Under the pieces are notes generated by a model. That model made no database searches. It was not told the origin of the DNA and saw only the letters and a list, made by a program, of their open reading frames with translations. Shown in pieces: positions 34,577-44,417 of a DNA stretch of 64,000 bases. The stretch is from an uncultured Hyphomonadaceae bacterium (GTDB lineage: Bacteria > Pseudomonadota > Alphaproteobacteria > Caulobacterales > Hyphomonadaceae). The stretch covers positions 62,001 to 126,000 of the forward strand of contig CALKFG010000007.1 of NCBI GenBank assembly GCA_938084575.1, read 5' to 3'. The translations under genes were made by a program, and so were the position numbers. How positions within the stretch are numbered: the first letter of the stretch is position 1; each line of letters opens with the position of its first letter.

Positions 34577-35921
34577 AGCGACTAAATCCAGACCGTTCGG
34601 CTGGCTCGGAGTCATCCGGCTGGGGCTGGTTCAGGCGGCGCTGGGCGCAATCATCATCCTGACCACATCCACGCTCAATCGTGTGATGGTCGTCGAGCTC
34701 GGACTTGCGGCAGCTCTGCCAGGAGCCCTGGTCGGTTGGCATTATGCGGTCCAAATGTCCCGCCCACGCTGGGGCTTTGGCGCGGATTTGGGCGGGTCGA
34801 GAGCCCCCTGGATCCTCGGTGGGATGCTGGTCCTCGCACTTGGCGCAACCGGAGCCTCGGCCGCGACCCTGCTGCTTGCGGAGCATTTCCTTGTCGGCGT
34901 GGCCGGGTCGGTTCTGGCTTTTTTCTTTATTGGCATCGGGGTCGGCGCTGCAGGCACCAATCTTCTCGCTCTGCTCGCCAGTCGAACCGAACCCAGTCGC
35001 AAGGCCGCAGCCGCAGCGATCGTATGGATCATGATGATCTTTGGCTTTGTGCTGACAGCCGGCCTGGCAGGCCATTTTCTGGACCCCTTTTCTCTTCATC
35101 GCCTGATTCTGGTCACGGCCGCGGTTTGTGTAATCGCACTTCTCCTTGCCACGGGGGCACTCTGGGGACTGGAACGCGGTCAAATACGGCCCGGGCCGGG
35201 ACCCGCGCAGGCGTCAGACGCGCCCGCTTTCAAGGCCGCCCTGAAGGACATCTGGGCAGAGCCCCAGGCCCGCCGGTTCACCGTCTTCGTGTTCGTTTCT
35301 ATGCTGGCCTATAGCGCTCAGGATTTGATCCTTGAGCCTTTTGCCGGTCTCATACATGGCTACACGCCGGGCGAGTCCACACAGCTTGCAGGTCTCCAGA
35401 ATGCCGGAACCTTGATCGGCATGATCGCGACGGCCATCATTGGCACGACCATCGGCAAGTCGCGGGCCGGATTCATGCGCCTCTGGACCATTGCCGGCTG
35501 CATCGCCTCATCGATCGCCCTCGCTGCGCTGGCCCTTGGTGCAACGATCGGCGCTACATGGCCGATACAGGCCAATGTCTTCGGTCTTGGACTGGCAAAT
35601 GGGGCCTTCGCGGTCGCCGCCATTGGATCCATGATGACGCTGGCAAGCGCCGGCGCGCCCTCCAGAGAGGGCATAAAAATGGGTCTTTGGGGCGCGTCCC
35701 AGGCCGTTGCCTTCGGATTGGGCGGCTTCATTGGCGCCGCCTCCATCGATATCACGCGCCAGATCCTCGCTGAGACAGGAACCGCCTTTGCCCTCGTTTT
35801 TGGCACTGAGGGTGCCCTATTCCTGGTCGCAGCCATTCTCGCTGCTCGGGTCGGGACAACCGATCAGGATGACCGAACGCTGCCCGCTTTCCCGACCGGC
35901 GATATGCTGCCCGCAGACTAA
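34569..35921 (+). CDS. bch2: BCD/PucC-family MFS protein between bchG and bchP (bch2 / orf428 type)
   Basis: This 450-residue protein with twelve predicted membrane segments is homologous to LhaA (compare TSTLNRVMVVELGLAAALPG with the matching stretch of LhaA). The bchG-bch2-bchP order is typical of proteobacterial PGCs. The role is thought to be bacteriochlorophyll handling or delivery. ATG 34569 lies inside the end of bchG (8 bp overlap). The family shows the conserved GASQAVAFGLGGFIGAASIDI block near the C-terminus. Confidence 0.9.
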   Translation: MAEATKSRPFGWLGVIRLGLVQAALGAIIILTTSTLNRVMVVELGLAAALPGALVGWHYAVQMSRPRWGFGADLGGSRAPWILGGMLVLALGATGASAATLLLAEHFLVGVAGSVLAFFFIGIGVGAAGTNLLALLASRTEPSRKAAAAAIVWIMMIFGFVLTAGLAGHFLDPFSLHRLILVTAAVCVIALLLATGALWGLERGQIRPGPGPAQASDAPAFKAALKDIWAEPQARRFTVFVFVSMLAYSAQDLILEPFAGLIHGYTPGESTQLAGLQNAGTLIGMIATAIIGTTIGKSRAGFMRLWTIAGCIASSIALAALALGATIGATWPIQANVFGLGLANGAFAVAAIGSMMTLASAGAPSREGIKMGLWGASQAVAFGLGGFIGAASIDITRQILAETGTAFALVFGTEGALFLVAAILAARVGTTDQDDRTLPAFPTGDMLPAD

Positions 35922-35934
35922 AGGAAGAAGATCG

Positions 35935-37170
35935 ATGACTGCCAACCCGACAGAACCTGCTCACACGTTTGACACCGTCGTCGTCGGCGGCGGCCCCGCC
36001 GGCGCCACCGCCGCCTGGGACCTGGCACGCGAAGGCTATTCCGTTTTGCTGCTGGATCGCCCTGGTCGAATCAAACCCTGCGGCGGGGCCATACCACCAA
36101 GACTGATCCAGGACTTCGACATTCCCATAAGCCTTGTTGTTGCCCAGGCACAGGAAGCGCGCATGATCTCGCCCAAGGGTCACAAAGTTGACATGCCCGT
36201 ACATGGCGGAAAAGTCGGCATGGTCGACCGCGAGCATTTTGATGAGTGGTTGCGAGACCGGGCCGAACAGTCGGGTGCCAGTCGACGCGATGGCCGCTTT
36301 ATCAACTTCAGCCGCGATACAGACGGGACGGCGCTGATCACCTACCAGCCGGATGGCGGTGATAAGGATGCGTCTCCCGTTCAAGTGCGCGCCCGGACCG
36401 TTATCGGAGCGGACGGTGCCCGCTCCCAGGTTGCCCTCCAGGCCATTCCCAAAGGCGGCGGCATGCCAAAATCTGTGTTCGCTTATCATGAGATTATTCG
36501 CTCGCCGGCACCGTCCGAAAATTTCGATCCAGCCCGGTGCGACATCTATTATCAGGGGCATCTCTCGCCCGATTTCTATGCCTGGATTTTCCCACATGGC
36601 GACACAACCAGCGTAGGTGTCGGAAGTGCGCATAAGGGCTTTTCGCTGCGCCAGGCTGTGTCAACGCTACGCCAAGCCACAGGGCTGGAGACCGCCGGCC
36701 TCGTCCGCAAAGAGGGCGCGCCCATTCCTCTCAAGCCTCGCAAGCGGTGGGACAACGGGCGAGACGTTATCTTGGCCGGCGATGCCGCAGGGTGTGTTGC
36801 ACCCGCCTCCGGCGAAGGGATTTACTATGCCATGCTCGGCGGCCGAGAAGCCGCAATCTCTATTCACGAGCTGCTCTCGACAGGAGATGTCAAAGCCCTG
36901 GCCCGAACCCGCGCACGCTATATGAAGGAACATGGCAAGGTTTTTCTCATTCTTGGGATCATGCAGCATTTCTGGTACCGAAATGACAAACGGCGCGAGG
37001 GCTTCGTCGCCATGTGCAAAGACAAGGACGTTCAGCGCCTGACCTGGGACGCCTATCTCAATAAGCGGCTGGGCAAACCGGATCATCTTGCCCATGCAAG
37101 AATCTTCTTCAAAGATTTGGGACATTTGCTGGGACTGGTCAGGACCCCGCGTCGCGAACCGGCGGATTGA
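35935..37170 (+). CDS. bchP: Geranylgeranyl-bacteriochlorophyll reductase
   Basis: This 411-residue FAD enzyme reduces the geranylgeranyl tail of BChl to phytyl. The dinucleotide motif VVVGGGPAGATAAWDLAREG lies at about residues 15-34. PCGGAIPPRLI, GADGARSQVA and VILAGDAAGCVAPASGEGIYYA follow. ATG 35935 has a good AAGGAAG Shine-Dalgarno; upstream open frame overlaps bch2 and is not coding. It ends the ppaA-to-bchP rightward run apart from two small ORFs. Confidence 0.95.
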   Translation: MTANPTEPAHTFDTVVVGGGPAGATAAWDLAREGYSVLLLDRPGRIKPCGGAIPPRLIQDFDIPISLVVAQAQEARMISPKGHKVDMPVHGGKVGMVDREHFDEWLRDRAEQSGASRRDGRFINFSRDTDGTALITYQPDGGDKDASPVQVRARTVIGADGARSQVALQAIPKGGGMPKSVFAYHEIIRSPAPSENFDPARCDIYYQGHLSPDFYAWIFPHGDTTSVGVGSAHKGFSLRQAVSTLRQATGLETAGLVRKEGAPIPLKPRKRWDNGRDVILAGDAAGCVAPASGEGIYYAMLGGREAAISIHELLSTGDVKALARTRARYMKEHGKVFLILGIMQHFWYRNDKRREGFVAMCKDKDVQRLTWDAYLNKRLGKPDHLAHARIFFKDLGHLLGLVRTPRREPAD

Positions 37171-37176
37171 TACCCG

Positions 37177-37299
37177 ATGACCTTGTCCGTGTCTCCGGTC
37201 AATTCATCTGCGCCTGTTCAGACCGACCTGTATCCCATACCATGCGGCCTGAGAGAGCAGGTGCTTCGTGTCCTTCAGGACGTCGCCGCAACGTCCTGA
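37177..37299 (+). CDS. Possible 40-residue small protein after bchP
   Basis: An ATG 6 bp after the bchP stop opens 41 codons encoding a Ser/Val-rich start and an amphipathic helix-like end (LREQVLRVLQDVAA). Tight spacing to bchP is the main support. No family is recognised and there is no clear Shine-Dalgarno. It may be a coupled small protein, or chance. Confidence 0.3.
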   Translation: MTLSVSPVNSSAPVQTDLYPIPCGLREQVLRVLQDVAATS

Positions 37300-37329
37300 G
37301 CCTCCGCGCAGCACGTTCAGGAAAAGCCA

Positions 37330-37608
37330 TTGTTGAACTTGATCACACCGCAGACCCTTAATGTCGCATTCGCGATGATTGCCGGGGAAGCCCTGTTCGG
37401 CACCTGGCTTCTGAACCGGTTTCGAAGACCGCAGTTGATCCTGCCGCTTCTTCTGTTCCTGATCAGTGGCGCCCTGCTGATGCTAGGGTTGCGGCTGGCC
37501 CTCGCGACTCCCGATTCTGCCCAGCTGATCGGGCTGTGCTTAACCGGGGCTCTGATCACACATATTGCCTGCCTAGCGGCCCTGTGGCAGGCACTGAAAT
37601 CGGATTGA
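37330..37608 (+). CDS. Small three-helix membrane protein between bchP and the puf terminator
   Basis: This ORF encodes 92 residues with three hydrophobic stretches (about 12-29, 36-58 and 63-88), beginning with two consecutive TTG codons after an aggaaaag Shine-Dalgarno-like stretch. The first ATG is at codon 16. It reads into the bidirectional terminator at 37616-37643, as a last operon gene would. I do not recognise a family. The location suggests a membrane role linked to photosynthesis, but this is inference. Confidence 0.55.
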   Translation: MLNLITPQTLNVAFAMIAGEALFGTWLLNRFRRPQLILPLLLFLISGALLMLGLRLALATPDSAQLIGLCLTGALITHIACLAALWQALKSD

Positions 37609-37615
37609 AACAGAA

Positions 37616-37643
37616 AAGGCCGGACCCTCTGGATCCGGCCTTT
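37616..37643. terminator. Bidirectional intrinsic terminator between bchP-side ORF and pufM
   Basis: A perfect 9-bp stem (AAGGCCGGA / TCCGGCCTT) encloses a 9-base loop. T-rich tracts follow in both directions, TTTATC on the plus strand and TTTTCTG on the minus strand. It lies 8 bp after the plus-strand ORF and 20 bp after the pufM stop. It therefore ends both convergent operons, which shows that no pufC or pufX follows pufM here. Confidence 0.88.
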
Positions 37644-37663
37644 ATCAACAGTCGTCGCAAAGC

Positions 37664-38587
37664 CTAGAAGCTTGCAAAACCATTATCCAGCCCCCAGAGG
37701 AACCAGTTATCAACAACGGTTCCCGTGAGGAGAATACCGATTCCGCCTGTGATCGGACAGAGGATGGCAAACCACCAGGCCCATCTGTGAATCGATTCCA
37801 TTGAGGCATTGAATCCCATGGTCCAGCGCCAGAACAGGGCTGCTCGCTCTGATGCAGTTCCGCGATCATAAATCTGCTCAATCTCACGCTCGCCACCATA
37901 GCGCCCAACTGCGAGAATGGTTGCCCCGTGCATGGCAAACAGAAGGGCAGATCCGTACAGGAAGACAATCGAAAGCATATGAAACGGATTGTAGAACAGG
38001 TTCCCATACATCAGAGAGAAATTGTTGGTCCAATCGAGATGCGTAAAGATGCCAAAGGGCACCGCTTCACTCCAACTCCCCATCATAACCGGCCGAATGA
38101 AACCGCAGACAAGGTACAACCAGATTGCGGCGGCAAACGCCCAGCAGATGTGCGTCCCGAGACCCAGCGCAATGGCCCGGCGATAAGATCTCACCCACCA
38201 TAATAGGATGGATGCGGTCAAGAAGAAGCCAGCCAGTAGCCACCAGCCGCCCTCCGCAAGGGGCACAAAAAAGTTGAGGCCATGTTCAGGCCCGGGAGGG
38301 TTCAGAGTCAGCCAGGGCAAGGTCCCGACAAATTCGATCGGGTTCCAATTTACGCTTGCCATCATATTGAGACCGATGATCTCAATCGCGAAGAAACCGC
38401 AAATCAGAGATGCGATGCCTGTCCAGCCGAGATAAACCGGACCAACCTGCGCGTCACCCAACCGGCCAAACAAATGACTGAAGGTCGTAATCTGAAACCG
38501 GTCATCATTGTCCGGGCCCAGGGGCACACCATGATCAACATGGCCCCGCACCTGAATTTGCGTAAAGATGTTTTGATAATCAGCCAT
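37664..38587 (-). CDS. pufM: Photosynthetic reaction centre M subunit
   Basis: This is a 307-residue five-helix subunit. The BChl and iron ligands align with the Rhodobacter sphaeroides protein: [10 protein letters not shown] (accessory BChl His182), NLFYNPFH (special-pair His202), FAMHGATI (His219) and SIHRWAWW (His266). ATG 38587 shares one base with the pufL stop (TAATG). It begins [15 protein letters not shown], as in other M subunits. It is the last gene of the puf operon. Confidence 0.98.
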   Translation of the reverse strand: MADYQNIFTQIQVRGHVDHGVPLGPDNDDRFQITTFSHLFGRLGDAQVGPVYLGWTGIASLICGFFAIEIIGLNMMASVNWNPIEFVGTLPWLTLNPPGPEHGLNFFVPLAEGGWWLLAGFFLTASILLWWVRSYRRAIALGLGTHICWAFAAAIWLYLVCGFIRPVMMGSWSEAVPFGIFTHLDWTNNFSLMYGNLFYNPFHMLSIVFLYGSALLFAMHGATILAVGRYGGEREIEQIYDRGTASERAALFWRWTMGFNASMESIHRWAWWFAILCPITGGIGILLTGTVVDNWFLWGLDNGFASF

Positions 38588-39423
38588 TAGACATCTCCCA
38601 AGTGCCAGATCGGCAAGTTTTTCCAACCATCCCACCATGTGATCCAGGACCCATCATAAAAAGGTCCGCTGATCACAATGCAGACGGCGCTCCAGAAGGC
38701 AGCTGACAGAGCAAGGAATAGGCCCAGCCGGTGAATCCCCAGCGTGCCGATAGAATATCCGATAAAGTCCCGGAAAAAGGCGTTTTCATGTTCCGGTGTC
38801 TTTACCTCCTTACCCTTGCCCGGATTTGTCGCAGACAAGACCAGGCCACCATGCATGGCCAGGGCCAGCGTCGTGGTGAAGAAGAATGTAATGGCGACCA
38901 TATGCGCCGGATTGTAATGAAAATTGCCGTACATATAGCCGGTATTAGAGACCCAGTCCAAATGGCTCATAATGCCGTAGGGAAAGCCGTGTCCCCACGC
39001 GCCCATCAGGACGGGCCGGATCACGACCAGCGTGACATAGGCCAGAACGGCAAAGGAAAACGCGACCGGAACATGGTAACCCATGCCAAGCTTCCGCGAT
39101 ATTTCAACTTCGCGCAGGATCCAGGACCCAAATGCGCCGATGGCACAGAACGTTATAATCTGCCAAAGGCCACCCTCCATCATGGGCGCAAGCGCGAGGC
39201 CATAACTCACATCCGGGGGATTAATGCTTATCAACCAAGGGTTCCATGTGTCTCCTTGGGATGCTCCAAAAAAGATCAGAGCGGTGCCCAGTGCGGCAAA
39301 GAAAGCGGTCGTTACGCCGAAAAATCCGACATAGAACGGCCCGACCCAGAAATCGAACAAGTCACCGCCGACCAGAGTGCCGCCCCTAATACGGTACTTT
39401 CTCTCATAGTTTAGTAACGCCAT
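38587..39423 (-). CDS. pufL: Photosynthetic reaction centre L subunit
   Basis: This is a 278-residue five-helix subunit starting [29 protein letters not shown]. It has the ligand segments [35 protein letters not shown] and [12 protein letters not shown] 39423 matches the conserved N-terminus. An in-frame extension upstream is not supported. It follows pufA after a 142-bp spacer that contains a strong hairpin. Confidence 0.98.
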   Translation of the reverse strand: MALLNYERKYRIRGGTLVGGDLFDFWVGPFYVGFFGVTTAFFAALGTALIFFGASQGDTWNPWLISINPPDVSYGLALAPMMEGGLWQIITFCAIGAFGSWILREVEISRKLGMGYHVPVAFSFAVLAYVTLVVIRPVLMGAWGHGFPYGIMSHLDWVSNTGYMYGNFHYNPAHMVAITFFFTTTLALAMHGGLVLSATNPGKGKEVKTPEHENAFFRDFIGYSIGTLGIHRLGLFLALSAAFWSAVCIVISGPFYDGSWITWWDGWKNLPIWHLGDV

Positions 39424-39515
39424 CTCAGTGCGCCTTCTCCTGTTGGCCAGACGCTCGCGCAAATCGAGAGTGATTTGGGGCGAGCCAGCCGGATTCTATT
39501 GCGAGGGTTGGCGAC

Positions 39516-39543
39516 CGGCGCAGCCGGATTCCCGGATGCGCCG
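39516..39543 (-). promoter_or_regulatory. RNA hairpin between pufA and pufL
   Basis: CGGCGCA and TGCGCCG form a 7-bp outer stem. Inside it a second CCGG/CCGG stem encloses a GAAT loop, with one opposed T/C mismatch. No U-run follows. In other purple bacteria a hairpin at this place protects the pufBA mRNA segment, raising LH1 subunit levels over L and M. The same role is likely here. Confidence 0.7.
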
Positions 39544-39565
39544 ACCGCCTGCTGTCGATAGACCC

Positions 39566-39754
39566 TTAGGCGGTTCGAACGTCGACAGTCACAGCCGGAA
39601 TGGCAGCTGCTGCTACCGCTTCGTCCATTTCAAACCAGTTATACTCATCCGTACTCAAAAGAATGAAGTGGATAAGCAGAGCAAGTGTGAAAAGGAATGC
39701 TGTGAGCGCAACGAGAATCCGCCGCGGATCAAAGATCATCCATAGTCTCCACAT
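39566..39754 (-). CDS. pufA: Light-harvesting 1 alpha polypeptide
   Basis: This is a 62-residue single-helix antenna protein. It begins [20 protein letters not shown]. The BChl-ligating histidine is His29 ([10 protein letters not shown]) and an aromatic cluster (EYNWF) follows the helix. The C-terminal Ala/Val-rich tail is about 20 residues. An AGGAG Shine-Dalgarno lies 9 bp before the ATG. It follows pufB by 28 bp. Confidence 0.96.
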   Translation of the reverse strand: MWRLWMIFDPRRILVALTAFLFTLALLIHFILLSTDEYNWFEMDEAVAAAAIPAVTVDVRTA

Positions 39755-39782
39755 AATGGGAGCTCCTTTTTTCTCGTTACCG

Positions 39783-39947
39783 TTAGGAAATTACGCCCAG
39801 CCAGGGTTTGTGATAGAACACCAGCATGTGCGCGATAAAAGCCCAGAACATGAAGAGAAAGAAACTCTTCATGAACAGCCCGTGAAAGGCTCGGGCCTCG
39901 GTCGCTGTCAGTCCTGACAGTGACTCAGACCTATCTGTGGTCTCCAT
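39783..39947 (-). CDS. pufB: Light-harvesting 1 beta polypeptide
   Basis: This is a 54-residue single-helix antenna protein with the conserved [38 protein letters not shown] core. His40 is the B870 ligand and His22 is the cytoplasmic conserved histidine. ATG 39947 (METTDR) sits 8 bp from an AAAGGAG Shine-Dalgarno; ATG 39953 is too close to it. The N-terminus is Ser/Thr-rich. Confidence 0.95.
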   Translation of the reverse strand: METTDRSESLSGLTATEARAFHGLFMKSFFLFMFWAFIAHMLVFYHKPWLGVIS

Positions 39948-40053
39948 GGTCATTTCTCCTTTATTCTGACCACCAAGTTTAGCCGCACATTTCGCCCTGC
40001 GACCCGGGCATTTTGACACCGAAACCGGCGCCAAATTCGGTTAACTCCCCCAT

Positions 40054-40281
40054 TCACCTTCCGGCAAAAACCCAGGGCAGGGCGCTCTGCCCCATTTCCC
40101 AGGCCTCGCGAAAAACAGACGGGCGGCGATAGCGAACGCCGTGATATTTCGGGCTCCCCGGGGCAAGCCGAAGCGCACAGGCCGCCAACAGAAGCATGGG
40201 GTAGGCGATTGCGAGATACAGTGTGTACTCCGACTGCTGACCGCCATGGCCACGCCGTTTGCGCAAAGCAATATTCGACAT
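40054..40281 (-). CDS. pufQ: PufQ, bacteriochlorophyll biosynthesis-associated protein
   Basis: This is a 75-residue protein with one membrane helix (about 20-42, after EYTLYLAIAYPML) and the C-terminal REAWEMGQSALPWVF signature of PufQ. An AGGAGG Shine-Dalgarno lies 9 bp before ATG 40281. It lies between bchZ and pufB, the standard place. PufQ is thought to help deliver or regulate BChl for the puf proteins. Its exact mechanism is unknown. Confidence 0.9.
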   Translation of the reverse strand: MSNIALRKRRGHGGQQSEYTLYLAIAYPMLLLAACALRLAPGSPKYHGVRYRRPSVFREAWEMGQSALPWVFAGR

Positions 40282-40343
40282 CTCAAGTCTCCTCCTCATT
40301 TTTGTATCAGTTCTCCCGGCAGACGCGGGTCGGCTTATGATCG

Positions 40344-41798
40344 TCATCCGACTTGTCCCTTCGTCTGCTGGAACCCGGCTTCAACATGCGCCGCCGTTAC
40401 GGTTTCGGCACCGGATTCCTGGGCCAGCCGCTCGGCACGATCCCGCAGGCGCTTGGCCGCGGAAATCCGTGTCAGGACTGGAAATTGTTCGACATATGTA
40501 TCGAGTGCTTCAAACGCCGCAGTTTCCCAGGGCGGCGCCTGCTGCCGTCGTGTCGGGGTCGCCTCGACCCGGTCCAGATCGTCGCCGAGCGGCAGGATAT
40601 GGAACAGCGCATCGAACAGCGCATTGCAATATTCCTGTACAATATAGGTGGCCCCGCCATACCCCATAAACGGAGTCCCGGTATGCCTCCGGATGACAGC
40701 GCCGGGGAAGCTAGCCGGAATGTAAGCGGAACGCGCGTCGGCTTCCTGCATATACATGCGCTCATTAAAGCTTCCGAACACGACGAAAGGACATTTCGTC
40801 CTGATGTCTTTCCGAACCGCATCATTATCCGGCTTGCGACCCGCCGTGCGGGCATAGGAGAAGGCGCAGGGCAGACCAAGGTCATTTTCAAGGAAATTTC
40901 GAATCCCGCGCGCATAGGTCTCGTTGGCCACGATCCCGAAATCCGCCGTGCCGAAGAAGTCCTGAGTGACCGAGCGCCACAAATCCCAGACCGGTTTGAT
41001 CGTGGTGTGCTTTTCCTGCTCGATGAATGGCTCCGGATCCAGTCCGGTGAGCTCACCAAGCTTGCGCAGAAATTTGGTCGTCGAATGCAGCCCGATCGGC
41101 GCCTGCAGATACGGCGTTCCAAGCGCCTCACACAAGGACCGGCCAAACTCGCGATACATGCAGATATTGACATCCGCATCGATCAGACGACGGGTCTCGG
41201 AAATATGGCTGCCGAGAGGGAAAACCAAGTTGATCTCGGCGCCGATCCCTTCGACCAGACGCCGAATTTCAGCCAGATCCGAGGGCATGTTGAACATGCC
41301 ATAAGACGGGCCGAGAATATTCACCAGCGGCTTGGCATCCACGGGCCGCTTGCGGGGCTTGGGATCCCGCCCTTTTGTCTGGGCATATTCGGTCCACAGC
41401 CAAAGCAGGGCCCGGTCGGCACTCTGCCACTGGTCCTCATCAATGGTCCGCGGCAGGAAACGGACGATGTTTGAGCCCTGCGGCGTCACGCCCCCGCCGA
41501 TCATTTCGGCGATTGAGCCGGTCACCACGACCGCGGGCAATTCCGGATCGAGCACGCTGCGGGCCCGCTTCATGGCGGCCTCGGTTCCGTGCTGGCCAAG
41601 TTCTTCTTCACCCAGGCCTGTCACGACAATCGGCAGTTCGTGCGGCGGCAGTGCGTCAGTATAGTGCAGGACAGACGTGACCGGCAGGTTCTCGCACCCG
41701 ACAGGCCCGTCAATCACGACCTGCAAGCCCTTCACAGCCGTGAAGACATAGACAGAGCCCCAATAGCCCCCGGCGCGATCATGATCCTGGATCAGCAT
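40344..41798 (-). CDS. bchZ: Chlorophyllide a reductase subunit Z
   Basis: This 484-residue NifK-like subunit forms with BchY the catalytic part of chlorophyllide a oxidoreductase, which reduces the C7-C8 bond. It starts [24 protein letters not shown], and contains [26 protein letters not shown] and [14 protein letters not shown]. It overlaps bchY by 7 bp. 62 bp separates it from pufQ. Confidence 0.96.
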   Translation of the reverse strand: MLIQDHDRAGGYWGSVYVFTAVKGLQVVIDGPVGCENLPVTSVLHYTDALPPHELPIVVTGLGEEELGQHGTEAAMKRARSVLDPELPAVVVTGSIAEMIGGGVTPQGSNIVRFLPRTIDEDQWQSADRALLWLWTEYAQTKGRDPKPRKRPVDAKPLVNILGPSYGMFNMPSDLAEIRRLVEGIGAEINLVFPLGSHISETRRLIDADVNICMYREFGRSLCEALGTPYLQAPIGLHSTTKFLRKLGELTGLDPEPFIEQEKHTTIKPVWDLWRSVTQDFFGTADFGIVANETYARGIRNFLENDLGLPCAFSYARTAGRKPDNDAVRKDIRTKCPFVVFGSFNERMYMQEADARSAYIPASFPGAVIRRHTGTPFMGYGGATYIVQEYCNALFDALFHILPLGDDLDRVEATPTRRQQAPPWETAAFEALDTYVEQFPVLTRISAAKRLRDRAERLAQESGAETVTAAHVEAGFQQTKGQVG

Positions 41799-43399
41799 CC
41801 GACCGGCTCCTCGAGATTAGAGTCCCGCTTGCTCTGAATGGCCAGCTTTCGGCGCTGCTTGGCGCGGAAGTCGTCATGTGTGTCAGGGGTATCTTCCCAG
41901 ATTCCAGCCCGGTCACCGGTGCCAACATCTTCAAAGAAAGCCGACATCTGGTCGAAGCGCGACTTGTTCTCAATCGCGGCGTTGACGACCTGAGCGAGGG
42001 CGCCCGCACCCGCCGGCCCCATAAGCGGCCGCGCCGAGATCAGATTGGTGAAATAAAGCCCCGGGGTCGAGGCTTCCTTGGCCGCCTGAACGACCGGCGT
42101 GGTGCCAATGGCCAGGTCCGGCTCAAACGCTTTGAAAGCCGCCAGATCGTCTTCCAGCGACGCCCGATACTTGACGTGAATGCCCTTCGACTCCAGCCAG
42201 TCGCGGTCACCCTCAGACCAGCGTGACCGCGCGCACGCCGTGCCGACATATCGCACGTCTGCGCCGCTCTCAACCAGCAGGCGGGCCACCAGAAGCTCTG
42301 AGCCCTCATAGCCCGACAGGGTAATCCGACCCTTGATCGGATTGGCGGCAAGCGCCGCCTTGATCGCCTTGGCCAGGTCGCCCGTGGTCGCGTCGATTTT
42401 CTTCTGCGACACGCCAACGGTGGACCCGATCGCCTGAAGCCAGGACACGGTCCCATCCAGCCCGACCGGCGCTGACCCGACAATCGGGCGCCCGGCGGCT
42501 TCAAATTCCCTGATCGAGGCCGTGTAGAAAGGATGTACCGCCCCAACGACGGCGCCATCGAGCGCCGTATAAAGCTCTCGCCATTCGCGCGTCGGCACCG
42601 TTGCCCCAACATCCAGACCCAGCGGGTCGAGCATCCGGCCGATCACCACCGGATCCGCCGGGAACATTTCCCCCAGAAGGGTGACCATGGGCCGCTCGGA
42701 TACAGCCCCTGACATACGGGGAACAGGACCAGCCGTGATTTCCTCGCGGGCATATTTCAGCATCGCTCCCGCGAGGATATCCTTGGCCTCAGCATGAGTC
42801 GGCACCCCAAATCCGGGCACATCAATTCCCACGATCCGGACGCCGTTTATCGCCTTAGGCAAAAGCCGCAGGGGCACGCCAGATGCCGTTGGCACGCACA
42901 GATTGGTGACAATGATGGCGTCATAACGCTCCGGGTCGGCCGACACTTCGACCGCCGCCTTGATGTCTTCGAACAGCTTGCCAGTCACAAGCGTTTCAGA
43001 ATTGAAGGGCACATAGCCGACGCTGCGCTTGGCGCCGTAAAAATGAGACGTGAAGCTGAGGCCATAGACGCAACAGGCCGATCCGGACAGGATCGTGGCC
43101 GTCCGCTTCATCCGCAAGCCAACCCGCAGCGACCCGAAGGCCGGGCACATGCTCTGTGGCTGGTCATGCGGACCCTGCGGGTAATCCTTGGCATAGCGAT
43201 CAAGCAGTTCGCTTTGACCCGCCGACTCTGCCGCAGCCCGCATCGTCTCTGCCCCGGCATGACAGCCCATACCATCGTCGGCGACGGCCTCGGCTGGAAG
43301 CGCGACACCGGTCTCAACCGCAACAGATCCGGCATCATCATACACCGTTTCGGTGCTGTCGGTGGTATCGAGGAGCGTATGGCGGGGTGCGTCGGTCAA
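41792..43399 (-). CDS. bchY: Chlorophyllide a reductase subunit Y
   Basis: This NifD-like subunit contains [33 protein letters not shown] and [17 protein letters not shown]. The start is uncertain. A TTG at 43399, 1 bp after the bchX stop, gives 535 residues. The first ATG (43270, MGCHAGAE) gives 492, close to short BchY proteins. I list the TTG because of the coupled position and because the intervening codons look coding. Cysteines in MCPAFG and ACCVYG are the likely cluster ligands. Confidence 0.93.
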   Translation of the reverse strand: MTDAPRHTLLDTTDSTETVYDDAGSVAVETGVALPAEAVADDGMGCHAGAETMRAAAESAGQSELLDRYAKDYPQGPHDQPQSMCPAFGSLRVGLRMKRTATILSGSACCVYGLSFTSHFYGAKRSVGYVPFNSETLVTGKLFEDIKAAVEVSADPERYDAIIVTNLCVPTASGVPLRLLPKAINGVRIVGIDVPGFGVPTHAEAKDILAGAMLKYAREEITAGPVPRMSGAVSERPMVTLLGEMFPADPVVIGRMLDPLGLDVGATVPTREWRELYTALDGAVVGAVHPFYTASIREFEAAGRPIVGSAPVGLDGTVSWLQAIGSTVGVSQKKIDATTGDLAKAIKAALAANPIKGRITLSGYEGSELLVARLLVESGADVRYVGTACARSRWSEGDRDWLESKGIHVKYRASLEDDLAAFKAFEPDLAIGTTPVVQAAKEASTPGLYFTNLISARPLMGPAGAGALAQVVNAAIENKSRFDQMSAFFEDVGTGDRAGIWEDTPDTHDDFRAKQRRKLAIQSKRDSNLEEPVGC

Positions 43400-43400
43400 A

Positions 43401-44417
43401 TCAGATCTCTTCGTAAACAACTTCCAGAGAGGTCTTTTCGACCGCGTCCTTGCCGCACATATCGGCGATCGTAGCGGGCTCCAGGGTGACACCCGCCCCC
43501 GTTTCTGAAGCCGCAAACAGGCCCAGCAATTCATCTTGCGACAAGGGCGTAGGATGAACCGGCGGCGCCTTGGCGACATTCTCGCCCAGCATCTCAAAAA
43601 GCGGCGCCCACTGATTTCCAGGCCGGCCCACAATCTGATAGTTTGCGCTTTTGCGACGGATGTCCTCGTCTGCGGGGATGGCCGAAAGCACAGGGATACC
43701 GACACGCTCTGCAAAGGCCGCAGCCTCGCCGGTCCCGTCATCCTTGTTGATGACCATGCCGGCCACGCCAACATTGCCACCCAGTTTACGGAAATATTCG
43801 ACCGCAGAGCAGACATTGTTGGCGACATAAAGCGACTGCAGGTCATTCGAGCCAACGACGATCACCTTCTGGCACATGTCCCGGGCAATCGGCAGGCCGA
43901 ATCCGCCACAGACGACATCGCCGAGGAAATCGAGCAGGACATAGTCAAAGTCCCAGTCGTGAAAGCCCAGCTTTTCCAGCAACTCAAAGCCATGGATGAT
44001 GCCGCGGCCACCACATCCGCGCCCCACTTCCGGGCCGCCCAGCTCCATCGCATAAACGCCATCGCGCTTGAAGCAGACGTCGCCAATCTCGACTTCCTCG
44101 CCGGATTCCTTCTTGCGGGACGACGTTTCAATAATGGTTGGGCATGCCCGCCCGTGAAACAGCAGAGAGGTTGTATCGCTCTTCGGGTCACACCCGATCA
44201 GCAGGACCTTCTTGCCCTGCTGAGCCATCATGTAGCTGAGATTGGCCAGCGTGAAGCTCTTGCCAATGCCGCCCTTGCCATAAATGGCGATGATCTGCGT
44301 TTCCTTTGCAGGCGGCGCGGTGACCACCGGATCCGGCTCGATTCGGGCCTCCTCGCGAAGCGCCTCCATCATATCATTGCCGGATTGACGATGGTTCAGA
44401 CCAATCAGTTCGGTCAT
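43401..44417 (-). CDS. bchX: Chlorophyllide a reductase iron protein BchX
   Basis: This is a 338-residue NifH-like ATPase that feeds electrons to BchY-BchZ. Walker A is [16 protein letters not shown] near residues 45-60. The 4Fe-4S cysteines lie in GGPEVGRGCGGRGI and [19 protein letters not shown] 44417 overlaps the bchC stop (ATGA). It has the longer BchX-type N-terminus compared with BchL. Confidence 0.97.
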   Translation of the reverse strand: MTELIGLNHRQSGNDMMEALREEARIEPDPVVTAPPAKETQIIAIYGKGGIGKSFTLANLSYMMAQQGKKVLLIGCDPKSDTTSLLFHGRACPTIIETSSRKKESGEEVEIGDVCFKRDGVYAMELGGPEVGRGCGGRGIIHGFELLEKLGFHDWDFDYVLLDFLGDVVCGGFGLPIARDMCQKVIVVGSNDLQSLYVANNVCSAVEYFRKLGGNVGVAGMVINKDDGTGEAAAFAERVGIPVLSAIPADEDIRRKSANYQIVGRPGNQWAPLFEMLGENVAKAPPVHPTPLSQDELLGLFAASETGAGVTLEPATIADMCGKDAVEKTSLEVVYEEI

